A stretch of DNA of 64,000 nt, from assembly GCA_002077045.2 (NCBI GenBank), contig KZ111150.1, positions 912,970-976,969 on the forward strand. Direction: 5' to 3'. A model generated the notes under the pieces. The model was given only the letters and a program-made list of their open reading frames with translations. It was not told the DNA's origin and searched no databases. Every line of letters begins with the position of its first letter. Positions within the stretch are counted from its first letter, which is position 1. Made by a program: the position numbers and the translations under genes. This document shows positions 11,841 through 22,062 of the stretch, piece by piece. The DNA is from Rachicladosporium sp. CCFEE 5018 (Eukaryota > Ascomycota > Dothideomycetes > Cladosporiales > Cladosporiaceae).

Positions 11841-12416
11841 TCAATTGATTCTATACGCATCGTAAATCACTACACGGATCAGTGTCATCTCCTGTTGACC
11901 CTCTACTCAAGTCACTCACCTTCTGCCCCCCTCCTTGCTCCACTTCCGATCCACATCCCTCCATTCACGACTCCAGCATACCTCACGTCTCCCGTCTCTA
12001 GCTTCACGTTCAATCTCATCTGATACTCACTCGGATCTACTGCATCCGCCAACACCGGATCGAACAGCTTCTCCAGCACCTCCCTCGGCCCCGTCCGCCA
12101 GCCAGAAGTCTGCACGGCGATGTATGCCGGTGGCTCGTCGGAGGTTTGGAGCAAATAGTTGGTCTCGAGCCAGGTGTGTAGCGTGTCCGGGTGCACGAGC
12201 TGGGAGTCTTGACCGCCGGGCTAGACGGATGCAACCTCAGCTGACTTTGAAGTAGGCTTGCTATGCGAAAGGGCATACCACTACGATTCCAGATCCCCAT
12301 GTCGCCTGCCATTGTCCACCGCTAAAGCTGATCCAATCCCGCTGGCCGAAGGGTCCCGGACCGAGTGAGATCTTGGGATTGAGCGTCACTGACATGCGGA
12401 AGTCAAGACGAGGCAT
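11841..12416 (-). CDS. DUF3237 family protein
   Basis: Three exons, 12416-12279, 12220-11920 and 11869-11841, encode 155 residues. The introns are 58 and 50 bases with GTATGC/TAG and GTGAGT/TAG ends. The protein shows the family pattern throughout: LGPGPFGQRDWISFSGG (about 17-33), a PGGQDSQLVHPDTL segment right after intron 1, ETNYLLQTSDEPPAYI, TGPREVLEKLFDP and the end RRGAEVIYDAYRIN. The last exon is only 29 bases and supplies the conserved end VIYDAYR; without it the frame stops early with Gly-Glu. DUF3237 proteins form a small beta-barrel of unknown function. The start used is the Met directly before PRLDF; an upstream extension in the same frame is possible. The 317 bases up to the tRNA hold no gene. 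Confidence 0.85.
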
Positions 12417-12733
12417 TGGAATGGGGAGGTCCAGAGTAGCCGCCGCAGAACCAGGAAGGAATGAGGAGCGCAGATCCACAGACATATTACTCACAGCAGT
12501 TGATTCATCAATCTGTATAGAACTTGAAAATGTAAAACATGCAAGTGTAAAATACGAGATTTCGAACCTCTCGGTGAACTCCATAAGTCTGACTTCACAG
12601 GCAAGCACGACCTCCGTCGCTCCTTCCTCAGCAACACAACTTCCATTTTGGGAACATGCACAAATGTCCTCAAACATGCCAAAACAACATATCTGATGCC
12701 AGAATGGGATTCCAACGATGGCCAAAATGTCAA

Positions 12734-12821
12734 CTCCCACCGAGAGGTTCGAACTCTCAACCTTGAGATGCAGCTTTACATTGTAAAAGTCTCACGCGCT
12801 AGCCAATTGTGCCAGGCGGGA
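12734..12821 (-). tRNA. tRNA-Lys (anticodon UUU) with 14-base intron
   Basis: Reading on the minus strand, acceptor strand TCCCGCC (12821-12815) pairs with GGTGGGA (12741-12735) with one G-U pair, followed by discriminator G. The D arm is GCAC...GCGC with one A-C mismatch and loop AATTGGCTA. The anticodon stem TGAGA/TCTCA encloses CTTTTA, giving anticodon TTT, then a 14-base intron at the canonical position after base 37. The T arm is GAGAG-TTCGAAC-CTCTC. The mature length is 74 bases before CCA. A run of four T follows about seven bases downstream and can end Pol III transcription. The identity as Lys rests on the loop being read with C32 U33 before the anticodon. Confidence 0.88.
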
Positions 12822-13035
12822 CGGAGGACAGCAGTCACTCGATCAAAGCGTACATAATCTACAATACAAAAGCTGTCGGCTGGTCCCGCATGATCAGCCT
12901 TGTGCTCGGCAGCAATGAAACTGCTCTTCCAAGTGAAAATAAGCTCCGACTCTCGAAGCTTTGGAAGAAATGTGAAAGATTGTTCGCACAACTGATATCA
13001 ATCGGCGTCATCGTGAATTACCATTACCGACCCTT

Positions 13036-13986
13036 TCACATTACTGCGCCGCCTGCGTACTGACTTGCACCACTCTTCGGCGGCATGAGTGCCATCGCAA
13101 CAGCCCAGTCGTCCCTCCCACTCTCCTCAATCAGCTCTTCAGCCAAGACTCTGCGTCTTTCGTACTTCCGCTGCCCAACAATTCGCAACATCTTCCCTTT
13201 CATCCGTAGCACATCCGTCCTCACATTCGCCCATCCTAGCAGTTTCGCATTACCCAGCAGCACCCCCATAATCGTGAGCTGCCCTGTTTGACTCGCAGCA
13301 GCAGCTAATATCGGAGCGCCCCACGCCAACAACGTCGTTGCGCCCAGACCTGCTTCTTCCAGTGGCGTTGCTTCGCGCAGCCATCGCCCTGACGTGATGG
13401 CTTTAAGATCGTCGACATCGCCCTTGATGCGCACCCAGCGGTCGTAGCTGAGCAGGATGAAGAGGTCGCCTTTCACGCCTGGCTCGGATGCGCCATGCCA
13501 GTCGATGTCGACTTGGCGACGGATCATGGCGGTGTTGAGGAGGCGGATGAGTATCAAGGTTGCGACGTAAGCTAGGGCCCAGGTATCGGCGAGGTAGATC
13601 AGAATGCTGATAGCTGCAATAGTAGATGCAGCCGCGATGCTTACGATGCCGTCGGTAATCCCGGTGGCGGCATGAATAGCTTCGGAAGCGTTGCGCAGAT
13701 CGCAAACGGTAAGATCCGTCAAATGCCCCGTCCTGCTTATCTTCTGCAGATATGCAACAGTAGCTGGATTCTCAACTCGGAAAACAAAGCTAGTAGTCAT
13801 GGCCGCACACGCTGGGAACTCGCCGTGTGCCAGATGCTGCGCTTCATATTGACGATGCAGGCCAGGACAGAGTACCAGCGCATCGAGCCATGTGGAGGTG
13901 GCAGTAAGAGCTGTGCGCCAGGCGACTAGGTCGAGATCTGCCACAGCGAGCAAACCGACGAGGCTCAGAGCATCTGCAAGTGGCAT
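13036..13986 (-). CDS. Fungal integral membrane protein of unknown function
   Basis: A single open frame of 316 residues. Hydrophobic stretches lie at about 4-20, 115-150 (two adjacent segments) and 222-255. Between them is a soluble part with VKGDLFILLSYDRWVRIKG and DLKAITSGRWLRE, and the tail reads EELIEESGRDDWAVAMAL. This layout (a middle DRWVR...DDLKA..GRWLRE block and a terminal GRxDWA block) occurs in a group of hypothetical membrane proteins in ascomycetes. The start is uncertain: another frame (minus, 14140 to about 13990) begins with MFTSTEQAWDSLANAL and runs into this gene, so a spliced 5' exon may add about 40 residues. The 467 bases between this frame and the next gene hold nothing else. 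Confidence 0.6.
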   Translation of the reverse strand: MPLADALSLVGLLAVADLDLVAWRTALTATSTWLDALVLCPGLHRQYEAQHLAHGEFPACAAMTTSFVFRVENPATVAYLQKISRTGHLTDLTVCDLRNASEAIHAATGITDGIVSIAAASTIAAISILIYLADTWALAYVATLILIRLLNTAMIRRQVDIDWHGASEPGVKGDLFILLSYDRWVRIKGDVDDLKAITSGRWLREATPLEEAGLGATTLLAWGAPILAAAASQTGQLTIMGVLLGNAKLLGWANVRTDVLRMKGKMLRIVGQRKYERRRVLAEELIEESGRDDWAVAMALMPPKSGASQYAGGAVM

Positions 13987-14453
13987 GCTTGATGAAGGCC
14001 ACGAGCAGGATGGCTGACGGAAGGTCAGCCAATCTGCTCAAGTCGTCACTCTTTTTGCCGAGCTGTGAGCTTGTTGTATCCTCAAAACCTGTGAGCGCAT
14101 TCGCCAGACTATCCCAGGCCTGCTCGGTAGAAGTAAACATGCCTCATGGAAGCTGATCGCAGCTCGAGCCGTACCTGCATATGCATGCCCCACTCGCAAA
14201 TTATGCCATTCACAGCTTGAGACTGTCGACATACACCTCATGCATCGCACGTGGTTAGCGTTCCTGTACTCGCCTGGTACTTCGCCGTCGATGTTCTCGG
14301 CTTGCCTTTCTCGAGGTCAAGCCCTAGCGAGGAAGGCTTGTGGACAATTCCGCGCGTCTCATGTCCAACGGCAATACTGCACAGCAGATGTACAATCGCG
14401 AACCCGCTCGAAGCAAGTAAGTGATACATAACCTACTACTGATCAGCTCTCTA

Positions 14454-14900
14454 TCAAGCCCATGCACCCGCGGGACTTCCAACCTTCTCATAATGCCTCA
14501 CCGACACCAACACCTGCATTATAACAAGCGCAACCCCCCACATCCCACACAGCCACACAGTCCTTGACCAGAACACTGTGTTCCTGCGCAAAACACCAGT
14601 AATAACGTAGTAGCACTGATGGCCGGCGTGCGCGTACTGTGTGAAAATCATCTCGACGCTAACCCAGAGCGGGAGCTCGATGATGTGAATTTCCGAGAGC
14701 TGGTGGTAGAGGATTGGTACCGTGGCCTGTAAGAGAATGCCAGAAGTCCAGAAAAGAGGCTGCCCGCTGTTGTGCTTGTAGGAGAGGATGGCGGCAAGGA
14801 AGAGGATGGTGAGTGCGGCAAAGAGGAGGGTTGATTGAATAGCTGGGTTGCCGAAGGATTCGAAAATATGGCTGATCAGGTCTGCTGTTGCGTTCGCCAT
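14454..14900 (-). CDS. Small four-segment membrane protein, unknown function
   Basis: From the ATG at 14900 the frame encodes 148 residues. Hydrophobic segments lie at about 22-40, 50-70, 75-95 and 118-138, enough for four membrane passes, with little soluble sequence. The frame is open further upstream to 14936, but the internal Met before ANATADL gives a more usual membrane-protein start. No family motif is recognised. It lies on the same strand as the membrane protein at 13036, 467 bases upstream of it; nothing shows that the two are co-regulated. Confidence 0.55.
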   Translation of the reverse strand: MANATADLISHIFESFGNPAIQSTLLFAALTILFLAAILSYKHNSGQPLFWTSGILLQATVPILYHQLSEIHIIELPLWVSVEMIFTQYAHAGHQCYYVITGVLRRNTVFWSRTVWLCGMWGVALVIMQVLVSVRHYEKVGSPAGAWA

Positions 14901-15742
14901 CTTGACTGTGACTACACACAGTACCGCGAAGTACAAGGGAGAAGAGAGATGTGTCGATGCGGATGAAGAAAAGAGAGAAAGCGCGTCTCGAGATATGAGA
15001 AACTATCGATATCGATACAGCGAAGTTACACTTGCCGCTCATCGCATGCCATACTCGAGAGTCATGCTAACCTCTGCATTCGGACTTACGACGTCGAGCT
15101 GATGGTCAGTGCCATGTGTGATGTACATGTCAATGACCAGGCGAGGGTTTCACGAGCGGCCAAGCGGGAGTTTGCTCGCGGATGAAACGTAGGGCGGCAG
15201 TAGGTCCGCTCAACAATGTGCTATGCTTGATACGCGGTGTTCAGGACGGCAGTCGAGACGCGATCTCCATGACGGTGGGTTCTTCAGAAACCGAACCTTC
15301 CCGGAGTTGATGACCTCTGGGACGCGCGACGCGATCCGGATGGTTCATGGTCTTGCCTCGCGAGCTGGGAGAACGGGCAAGTGAGCACCATTGGCTTCAT
15401 GGAGAAGAGTGGTAGTCACTGACTGCTCGTACGGGATGACTTCGTTGGGTAGTCGACAATAATGAAGTTGACATGGTAATAGCGAGCATGATGTTGATAC
15501 TATGCAACCTGGAAGTAGAGAACGCCAAGACTTGATGGGAGCAGCGTACGTCAACTCCCAATCCGCAGTAACCGACGATGCCTCATGCACACACGACATT
15601 GCCTTCCACACACGAGCTTGCAACAGTGCTGCTTGAGAGCTCCAAGTAATGCCTTTGCAAGTCACCCTTTCGCCTTAAGCTATCCATACTACTTGGCGAC
15701 CTTCATGCAATGACAGAGCTCATCAAGCAATAATACCCAGCC
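14901..15742. other. Divergent intergenic region before Las17 gene
   Basis: About 840 bases between the small membrane protein and the Las17/WASP gene. No gene is supported; the frame at 15345-15665 (minus) has no features. A GATATCGATATCGATA-like stretch at about 15006-15016 is a short palindromic run. The promoter of the 15743 gene is expected toward the right end. Confidence 0.5.
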
Positions 15743-17769
15743 ATGCCCTCGATCCTAACCGACGACGACAAACAAATCGTCAAACGCACCGTCCCCAAAG
15801 CCTCCAACAAAATCCACGCCGTCGCCGTAGCCAAACTATACATCGCCCACCCCTCCAACCGCTCCCAATGGACCTACACCGGCCTCCAAGGCGCCGCGGT
15901 CCTAGCCAACGACCTCGTCGGCAACACCTTCTGGCTCAAACTCGTCGACGTCTCGCCTTCGAATCGCGGCGTCCTCTGGGACCAGGAGATCTACGACACC
16001 TTCCAGTATAATCAGGACAGGACGTATTTCCATAGCTTTGAATTGGAGGAGTGTTTGGCGGGGCTGAGCTTTGCGGATGAGAAGGAGGCGAAGCAGTTTC
16101 GGAAGAAGGTTGATGAGAGGGAGAAGAATGCTGCCAAGGGCACGAAGGGGAAAGCGTTCGCTAGTGCCGCGGTGCAGAGTAGTTATGGAGGTGGTGGGGG
16201 TGGAGGTGGGCAGCAGTACGCTGGAGGTGCTGCGGGAGGTGGCGGCGTGGGGGCGCATAAGTCGAGATTTGGGCTGGGGAACTTGCTTGGATCAGGCCAT
16301 AGGAACAGCACGGCACCGCAGCAGGGTCCGCCACAGAGTATCATTCCGCCTAGAGGGGTGGAAATACACGCTTCGACGCCTGGATCGCCTGCAAGACCAC
16401 CTTCCGTCGCGAGATCGACTTCTTCGGGGATCGATTTAAGTGACCCGGACGTACAGACTGTATTGAGGGAGCTGGAGGAGATGGGGATTACCGCGGACCA
16501 GATCGAGGAGAACGCTGGATTCATCAAGACGTATCTGGAGCAGCACAAGGCTACGGCGGCGGCGGAGGCAGAGAAAAGGGAGCGATCAGCACGGGCGCCA
16601 CCGCCTCCTCCGCCTGGAAACCTCAGTCCTCAACACACAGGCTCATCTGGGGGAGCTTCGAAACGCGGTCCACCGCCTGCGCCTCCACCATCCAGGAGAA
16701 CGGCAGGAGGTGCAGTGCCGACTATACAGCGACCGCCGAGTCCGTCGCCCAGCCCTCCACGAGCCCCATCGCCTCCGAGACCCCGCTTCCGAGCTCCGCC
16801 ACCACTTGCAGACGCTGGCAAATTCGCTGCTAGTCCAGCACCCGCTGCACGTGCACGAGCTACAAGTCAATCGACGCCTGGCCCACCACCACCGCCTCGA
16901 CCGCCCAAGACGCCGCTTGAAGAGGAATCTGCACCTTCGCCTGGTAGATTCGGCGTCCCACCACCCTTCTCCGGCTCAAGAATTCCATCAGGTCCACCTC
17001 CACCTCCAGCACGCTCAGGCGGCGTGCCACCTCCACCTCCACCACGAGACAGCACGTATCAGGCGACCTCCGCAGCTTTAGTGGGTATGCCTCCCGCGCC
17101 TCCGCCACGGAATGCAGCGTCATCTGCAGACTACGTCCCTCCGCCTCCACCGCGAAACACAGCGCCAAGTACAGACTACCTCCCGCCACCTCCTCCACCT
17201 CTGCCACCATCCAACACGAGATCCGTCCCTCCACCGCCCTCATCATCGAACGGCCCACCTCTGCCACCGCCGCTACCTGCCACATCGTCTGGCCCGCCAC
17301 CACCACCGCCTCTCCCACCAACCTCTTCCGGCCCACCACCACCTCCCCCAATGCCACCCTCATCTTCCGGCCCGCCACCTCCCCCACCTATGCCTTCACG
17401 CGGAGAGCCAGCACTACCTGCCGACTCCGTCCCGTCGCTTCCAAGCGCTCCTGTGCCGGGCCGAGGCGGTCTGCTAGCGGACATCCAGAAGGGTGCTAGG
17501 TTGAAGAAGGTAAGCGATCAGGAGAAGAAGGATCGGAGTGCTGCTGCTGTGCCTGGAGCCGAGCCGGCTGCACCAGTAGCTGGTGGTGCGGCACCGAGTG
17601 GAGGCACTGCGGAAGGAGGGTTGGCTGGGGCGTTGGCGAGTGCTCTCGCGGCAAGGAAGAGTAAGGTTAGTCATAGTGGTAAGTCAATCCTGAACGTAGA
17701 AGTAACGGGGCATGGAGATGGACTGCTAACGCGTGTGCAGATGACGAGAAAGATGACGACGACTGGTAA
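15743..17769 (+). CDS. las17: WASP family actin nucleation-promoting factor (Las17 homologue)
   Basis: Two exons, 15743-17678 and 17741-17769, with a 62-base intron (GTAAGT), encode 654 residues. The N-terminal WH1/EVH1 domain (about 1-120) includes SQWTYTGLQGAAVLANDL and TFWLKLVD. A Gly-rich linker and a helical segment (ELEEMGITADQIEENAGFI, about 245-265) follow. A long proline-rich region (about 285-560) has many PPPPP blocks that bind SH3 proteins and profilin. The WH2 motif GGLLADIQKGARLKKV (about 574-589) binds monomeric actin. The 29-base last exon supplies the acidic tail DDEKDDDDW, the Arp2/3-binding end with its conserved Trp. Without this splice the tail is lost, which supports the exon. 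Expected role: Arp2/3 activation at endocytic actin patches. The intron falls between the WH2 region and the acid tail. The next gene starts about 395 bases downstream. Confidence 0.93.
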
Positions 17770-18164
17770 GCTCATTGCAACCCCATCGAGCAGCACTTGT
17801 ACCACTATCACGCTGCAGTCAGAAGCAAAGGAGCTCTACGATGAGCTTCGCAATCGCCACAAGCTGGTCTCGTTCCAGCCCAGTTCGCCAGAGGGCGTTC
17901 AGCTCTGCGTATATACCTACATTCACGCTGCAGAGCCCAAAGTCTTCTCTTGATACTGTGCTAGTCCGTAGTAGAAGTGAAGTGGAAAACATGAATGGAC
18001 CTGTCTGTGAACTTGTCAAGACGCGCTTTCCTTTCTGCCCATACGACGCGCACAGACCGCGGCTCAGTAAACATCCACCTCGAACTTTTTGGTTCCATTG
18101 TACTCTGCATACTGCTACCCTGTTCCAACGCTTTCCCATATCCTCCCCACATCCCACCACAACG

Positions 18165-19466
18165 ATGGACCCCCATAACCCCTCCCCCTTCGGCCGGGGC
18201 ATGCAGATCCACGCCGTGCCCGAGCACGAGCGCTACACTGACTCCCTCACCAACACCCAGCTCCCCTGGGGCTACTCTTCCACGCACATCCAGCCCGCAG
18301 ACCTCCTGCGCTCGGAACGCCATAGTGTAGAGAAAGAGAGCGGACCCTTTGGCCGCAGCGTGCGAAGGAGAGGGACTAGTAGGAGTAGGAGTAAGACAGC
18401 GGAGCCGAGGAAAGAGGAGGATAGATTGAAGGCTGAGGTGCAGAGAGCGGAGGACGAGGTGTTTCTTCGGATGAGAGGCGGGCAAGGAGGGGAGCGGGAG
18501 GAAGGCGCGAAGCCGGCAGAAGCGAAGGGAAGCCAGGCGGTGGTGGTGCAGAGTGTTATGGAGACGGAGCCGACGGAGGTGCTGCTCTATGGCTTCTCCC
18601 CCGCCTCCCAATACGCCGCCCTCGACTTCTACGAAACCGTCTCCGGCGGCGTGGTGCTAGAGGACTACGAGCGCCACCCTCCCACCGCACGGCCAGATCT
18701 GCTACGGACGAAGCATCGGCTCGCAGCGCAGCGGAGTCTGAGTAAAGTGAGTTTGGGGCGGAAGAACAGGTTTGCGGGAGGGGAGCACTGGGTAAAAATC
18801 ACCTTCGACTCTCTCGGCGCCGCCACCCTAGCCGTAGAAAAGAGCCCGCACAAAATCAAAGGCTGTCTAGTTTACGCGGAGTTTTGGCGCGGCGCAGGGC
18901 CGCAAAGAGACGAGGTGATATGGGCGAGTAATGCGGGGGCGCAGATTACGGGGGATGCGCTGCCGATGACTTTCTCTACCACGACGGGGACGGCAGTGCA
19001 GGTCGAGGGCGGCGAGCGCGACGGGGAGACAGAGGAGACGATGTCCTCAGGCACCGTGGCAGGCGCAGCGGACGATGATGCGCCACAAGGCATTGGACGA
19101 TGGTCAAGCACGCCAGATGCTGGGCGATTGCTGCGCTCTGTGCGACAGTCCACGGCGCTGCAGTCTTCTACTTCGTCTACAGCACTACATCCTCAAACCC
19201 CCACTGCTGCACTGGCAGCACCACGACTAACGCGTATCCCTGGCGCCACGCCCGCGAAACTTTTACCAGCTGATATGGCGCTGATGCCCAAGCAGCCGAA
19301 GCAAAGCTGGATGGCGTGGCTGAGCGGGAGCGAGATTATTGGGGCGACTGTGCCGCGGACGGGGGATGGGAAGTTCGATTGGGAGAGAGCAGGGATGTAC
19401 TGGAGGGTGGCATTTTGGCTGGATAGGGTGATGGGGTGGGATGTTTGCGGGTTGAAGGGGGAGTAG
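18165..19466 (+). CDS. Nup53/Nup35-type RRM nucleoporin
   Basis: 433 residues from the ATG at 18165, with no intron. The frame is open further upstream but that part overlaps the end of the Las17 gene. Features: an N-terminal HAVPEHERYTDSLTNTQLP and a GPFGRSVRRR segment (about 60), a charged stretch (about 75-125), then the Nup35-type RRM: TEVLLYGFSPASQYAALDFYE (strand and helix, about 133-155), HWVKITFDSLGAATLAVEKSP (about 206-226) and KIKGCLVYAEFW (about 228-239). A Ser/Thr/Ala-rich linker leads to a C-terminal Trp-rich amphipathic segment (MYWRVAFWLDRVMGWDV), which fits membrane contact as known for Nup53. Expected place: the inner ring of the nuclear pore complex. The call rests on the RRM pattern and overall layout. 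Confidence 0.72.
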   Translation: MDPHNPSPFGRGMQIHAVPEHERYTDSLTNTQLPWGYSSTHIQPADLLRSERHSVEKESGPFGRSVRRRGTSRSRSKTAEPRKEEDRLKAEVQRAEDEVFLRMRGGQGGEREEGAKPAEAKGSQAVVVQSVMETEPTEVLLYGFSPASQYAALDFYETVSGGVVLEDYERHPPTARPDLLRTKHRLAAQRSLSKVSLGRKNRFAGGEHWVKITFDSLGAATLAVEKSPHKIKGCLVYAEFWRGAGPQRDEVIWASNAGAQITGDALPMTFSTTTGTAVQVEGGERDGETEETMSSGTVAGAADDDAPQGIGRWSSTPDAGRLLRSVRQSTALQSSTSSTALHPQTPTAALAAPRLTRIPGATPAKLLPADMALMPKQPKQSWMAWLSGSEIIGATVPRTGDGKFDWERAGMYWRVAFWLDRVMGWDVCGLKGE

Positions 19467-19561
19467 GGAGGAGGAATGATGGAGGCAAGCCAGGGGGGGG
19501 GCTGTCTATACGTCTAGTTATTGGCGAAGTAGCTCAAGACTACCAGATCACCAAAGATCCA

Positions 19562-20396
19562 TCACGACTTTCCGTCCTTGCCCTCCGCCTCCTCGACCAC
19601 ATCACTCATGAACGCTCCGCCGAGCAGTATTGCCGGCTCGTTGAGCTTGTGGTGCTCGTAGCTTAGCGTGCCGACGCCGCCGGCTTCGAGGATCAGGCTT
19701 GGGTTGTCGGCGATGTTCTTCCCTACCCATCGGCCAGCGAACGAGCGCAGGATGTGTCCGTGAGCTACGATCAAGACATCGTAGGGTTCCTTGACAGAGC
19801 CTTTAGGCTTGCCAATCGCGTGGGCGTGGAATCGCTCTCGGATTTCTGCTATGATCTTGTCGCACCGCGCTGTCACGTCCTCTGGAGACCTACGCAGCAC
19901 ATCCGTCAGCTCCCCTGCGTCTCCAGATCACACACACTGCCTTTAGCAGCAGCTTCTAGCGACAGGAGCGGACTCACTCTCCCCCTGGACACCCATCCCG
20001 CCAGATATCCCACTCTCCCTCCCCCTTGCTGCTCCTCTGCTCCTGAATCTCCTTACTTGTCACCCCCTCATAATCCCCATACTCCCACTCCCTGATCTCC
20101 TCTCTCACCTCGACCTTCGCCCCGCACTTATGGCCCTCTCCCTCCTCTCCCAGACCCTCGATGCCCAGTCCAAGCAGCTCTAACGTCCGCTGTGCCCGCT
20201 TCCGTGGACTCACGTAGACATGAGCGAGGTTCGAGGGGATGATGAGGCGGTCTGGCCCTACAAGCGCGCAGCCTGTGGCGCGTACGCGCTTCTCGCCAGC
20301 AGCAGTGAGAGGGATATCTGTGCTGCCTGTGTGCCGGCCATTGAGCGACCATTGGGTTTCGCCGTGACGGATGATGAAGACGCGGGGGGTGGTCAT
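19562..20396 (-). CDS. Phosphoglycerate mutase-family phosphatase (SHB17-like)
   Basis: Two exons, 20396-19978 and 19889-19562, with an 88-base phase-2 intron (GTGAGT/TAG), encode 248 residues. The catalytic motif FIIRHGETQWSLNGRHTG lies at about 7-24 (phosphohistidine His in RHGE). EWEYGDYEG (about 103-111) carries the acid/base Glu, GGESPEDVTARCD spans the splice site, and IVAHGHILRSF (about 184-194) holds the second active-site His. This is the layout of the small histidine phosphatases close to yeast SHB17, a sedoheptulose-1,7-bisphosphatase; a different sugar phosphate substrate cannot be excluded. The start is the Met before TTPRVF. A longer frame to 20429 is open but less like the family. 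The gene converges on the Nup53-like gene with 95 bases between the stops. Confidence 0.85.
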
Positions 20397-21314
20397 GATC
20401 CTCTCTCCAGTCCGGCCTATGAACAACAAAACGAGGAGAAGCTAGGCTGAAGAAAGAGCGGAGCTTACTTGGGCAGATATCTACATTACATTCTGATAGT
20501 TCTGCAAGTACACGCAGCGACGTCACAGTCTCGAGCAATGGTAAGGTGGAGTCTAGAGTGCTCCCGCTCTGCTCGTTAGTAAACGCTGACGGAGCCGTGC
20601 CGGAGCTTCCGCACTAAGAGTGCAGGAGAGCGCAGAGAGGAGTACGCTCGAGGCGTCCTGAGCGATCAACGCACGGGCAGAGCAAAGTAGAGATGTTTGT
20701 TGATTGCAGGTGGTCGTCTCCTCAATCGTCACCAAATCGCGATATCAGTGATCAATGAACAAAGGACAAGAATTATATTCGACACTAAACACCACTTTCC
20801 TCCACTTCGCCTCCATTCCATATACTGTATCCTGATCTGACATGCTTTGCCCATCCCATCCAGCTTCCATTCCCTGTCCAGTGAACGAGTCGCTAATCAC
20901 CGCCGTCGATGCAAAGAAAGCAAGAATCGCTAAGCCACCATTCGTTTCCCTGCGCGATCCATCCGCGCACCACAATCTACTTTTCTTCCCTGCCAGCCAC
21001 TTTCCAGATATTGCGCGCGCCTGTAAGGTGTCCAAACAGCGCACGGGTTGCCGATGGTCGAGCGAGCGCCGGTTGTTGCATACATTAGAGATACGTGGCG
21101 GTTTGCGCCAATGATCCAGTGGAGACGATATGTACGAGGGGAAAAGTTATGCTTCGAATGGCCGGCTCGAATATTGTCGACGTCCGGTGAAAAGTAGCAT
21201 GCGTCTCGAGAGATGCTCGATCATGTATGCGAAGTCGGACACGCAAGAGGGCCCGAGATCTAGGATGCGGAGCCGGTGCGAATCATCCTACTCAATCCTC
21301 CAAAGCATCCCTCT
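20397..21314. other. Intergenic region up to the first gap
   Basis: About 920 bases with no supported gene. Frames at 20745-21044 (minus) and 20842-21114 (plus) overlap each other and have no features. None of the N-terminal sequence expected for the galactonate dehydratase beyond the gap is present here, so the gap hides more than an intergenic spacer or joins unrelated ends. Confidence 0.5.
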
Positions 21315-21414
21315 NNNNNNNNNNNNNNNNNNNNNNNNNNNNNNNNNNNNNNNNNNNNNNNNNNNNNNNNNNNNNNNNNNNNNNNNNNNNNNNNNNNNNN
21401 NNNNNNNNNNNNNN
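21315..21414. other. Assembly gap (100 N)
   Basis: Exactly 100 N, the usual placeholder for a gap of unknown size. The right side enters directly into the middle of a galactonate dehydratase reading frame. Confidence 0.97.
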
Positions 21415-22019
21415 GCCGCCTCCACAAACCCATGGCCAAACAACTCGCTAAGCTTCTTGAACCCCACGCCCCGCTATTCATCGAAGAACCGCTTCTCTCC
21501 GAGCACCCCGAGGGAATCGCCCAACTCTCCGCCCTGACCACGACCCCCATAGCCCTCGGCGAGCGCCTCTACACGCGCTGGGACTTCAAACCCTTCTTCG
21601 AAAACCGAAGTGTAGACGTAATCCAACCCGACATATGCCACTGCGGCGGCATCTCCGAGCTCCGCCGCATAGCCGCCATGGCGGAAACCTACGACGTGGC
21701 ACTCGCACCTCACTGCCCTCTAGGCCCCATTGCCTTAGCCGCCTGCCTGCAGATCGGCGCGAGCGTGGCGAATCATCAGATCCAGGAGATGAGTCTCGGT
21801 ATGCACTACAACACCGACGTGGAAGGGGGGTACGACTTACACTCCTTCGTCACGAATCCGGAGGTATTCACCGTGAGAGACGGGCACGTGAATGTGCTGC
21901 CAGGCCCGGGACTGGGGATCGAAGTGAATGAAGAGGCCGTGAGGGAGGCTAGTAAGATTGCCAAGCCATGGGAAATCAAGGGGTTCGTAGGCTTCGACGG
22001 CGGGCTACGGGAATGGTAG
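21415..22019 (+). CDS. Galactonate dehydratase (enolase superfamily), C-terminal part
   Basis: About 201 codons run from the gap to the stop at 22019. The barrel half of a mandelate-racemase-like enzyme is clear: HKPMAKQLAKLLEPHAPLFIEEPLL (metal-ligand Glu in IEEP), TPIALGERLYTRWDF (second metal-ligand Glu in GER), VIQPDICHCGGISELR, and APHCPLGPIALA with the catalytic His in PHCPLGP. EMSLGMHYN follows. These are diagnostic of D-galactonate dehydratases (DgoD type), which convert galactonate to 2-keto-3-deoxygalactonate. The first 185 or so residues, with the capping domain and the first metal ligand, are missing because of the gap. The gene ends 43 bases from the convergent stop of the START-like gene. 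Confidence 0.88.
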
Positions 22020-22062
22020 TCAGACTGTCCACGTCCCCGTTCTATTCAGACAGCTACGCATC

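Noticed and set aside
16183..17484. Long Gly/Val/Arg-rich frames opposite the Las17 gene
   Set aside because: These are antisense shadows of the proline codon runs in the Las17 proline-rich region.
17775..18164. N-terminal extension of the Nup53-like frame upstream of 18165
   Set aside because: The extension starts just after the Las17 stop, covers what should be intergenic DNA, and has no family similarity. The ATG at 18165 begins the recognised N-terminal sequence.
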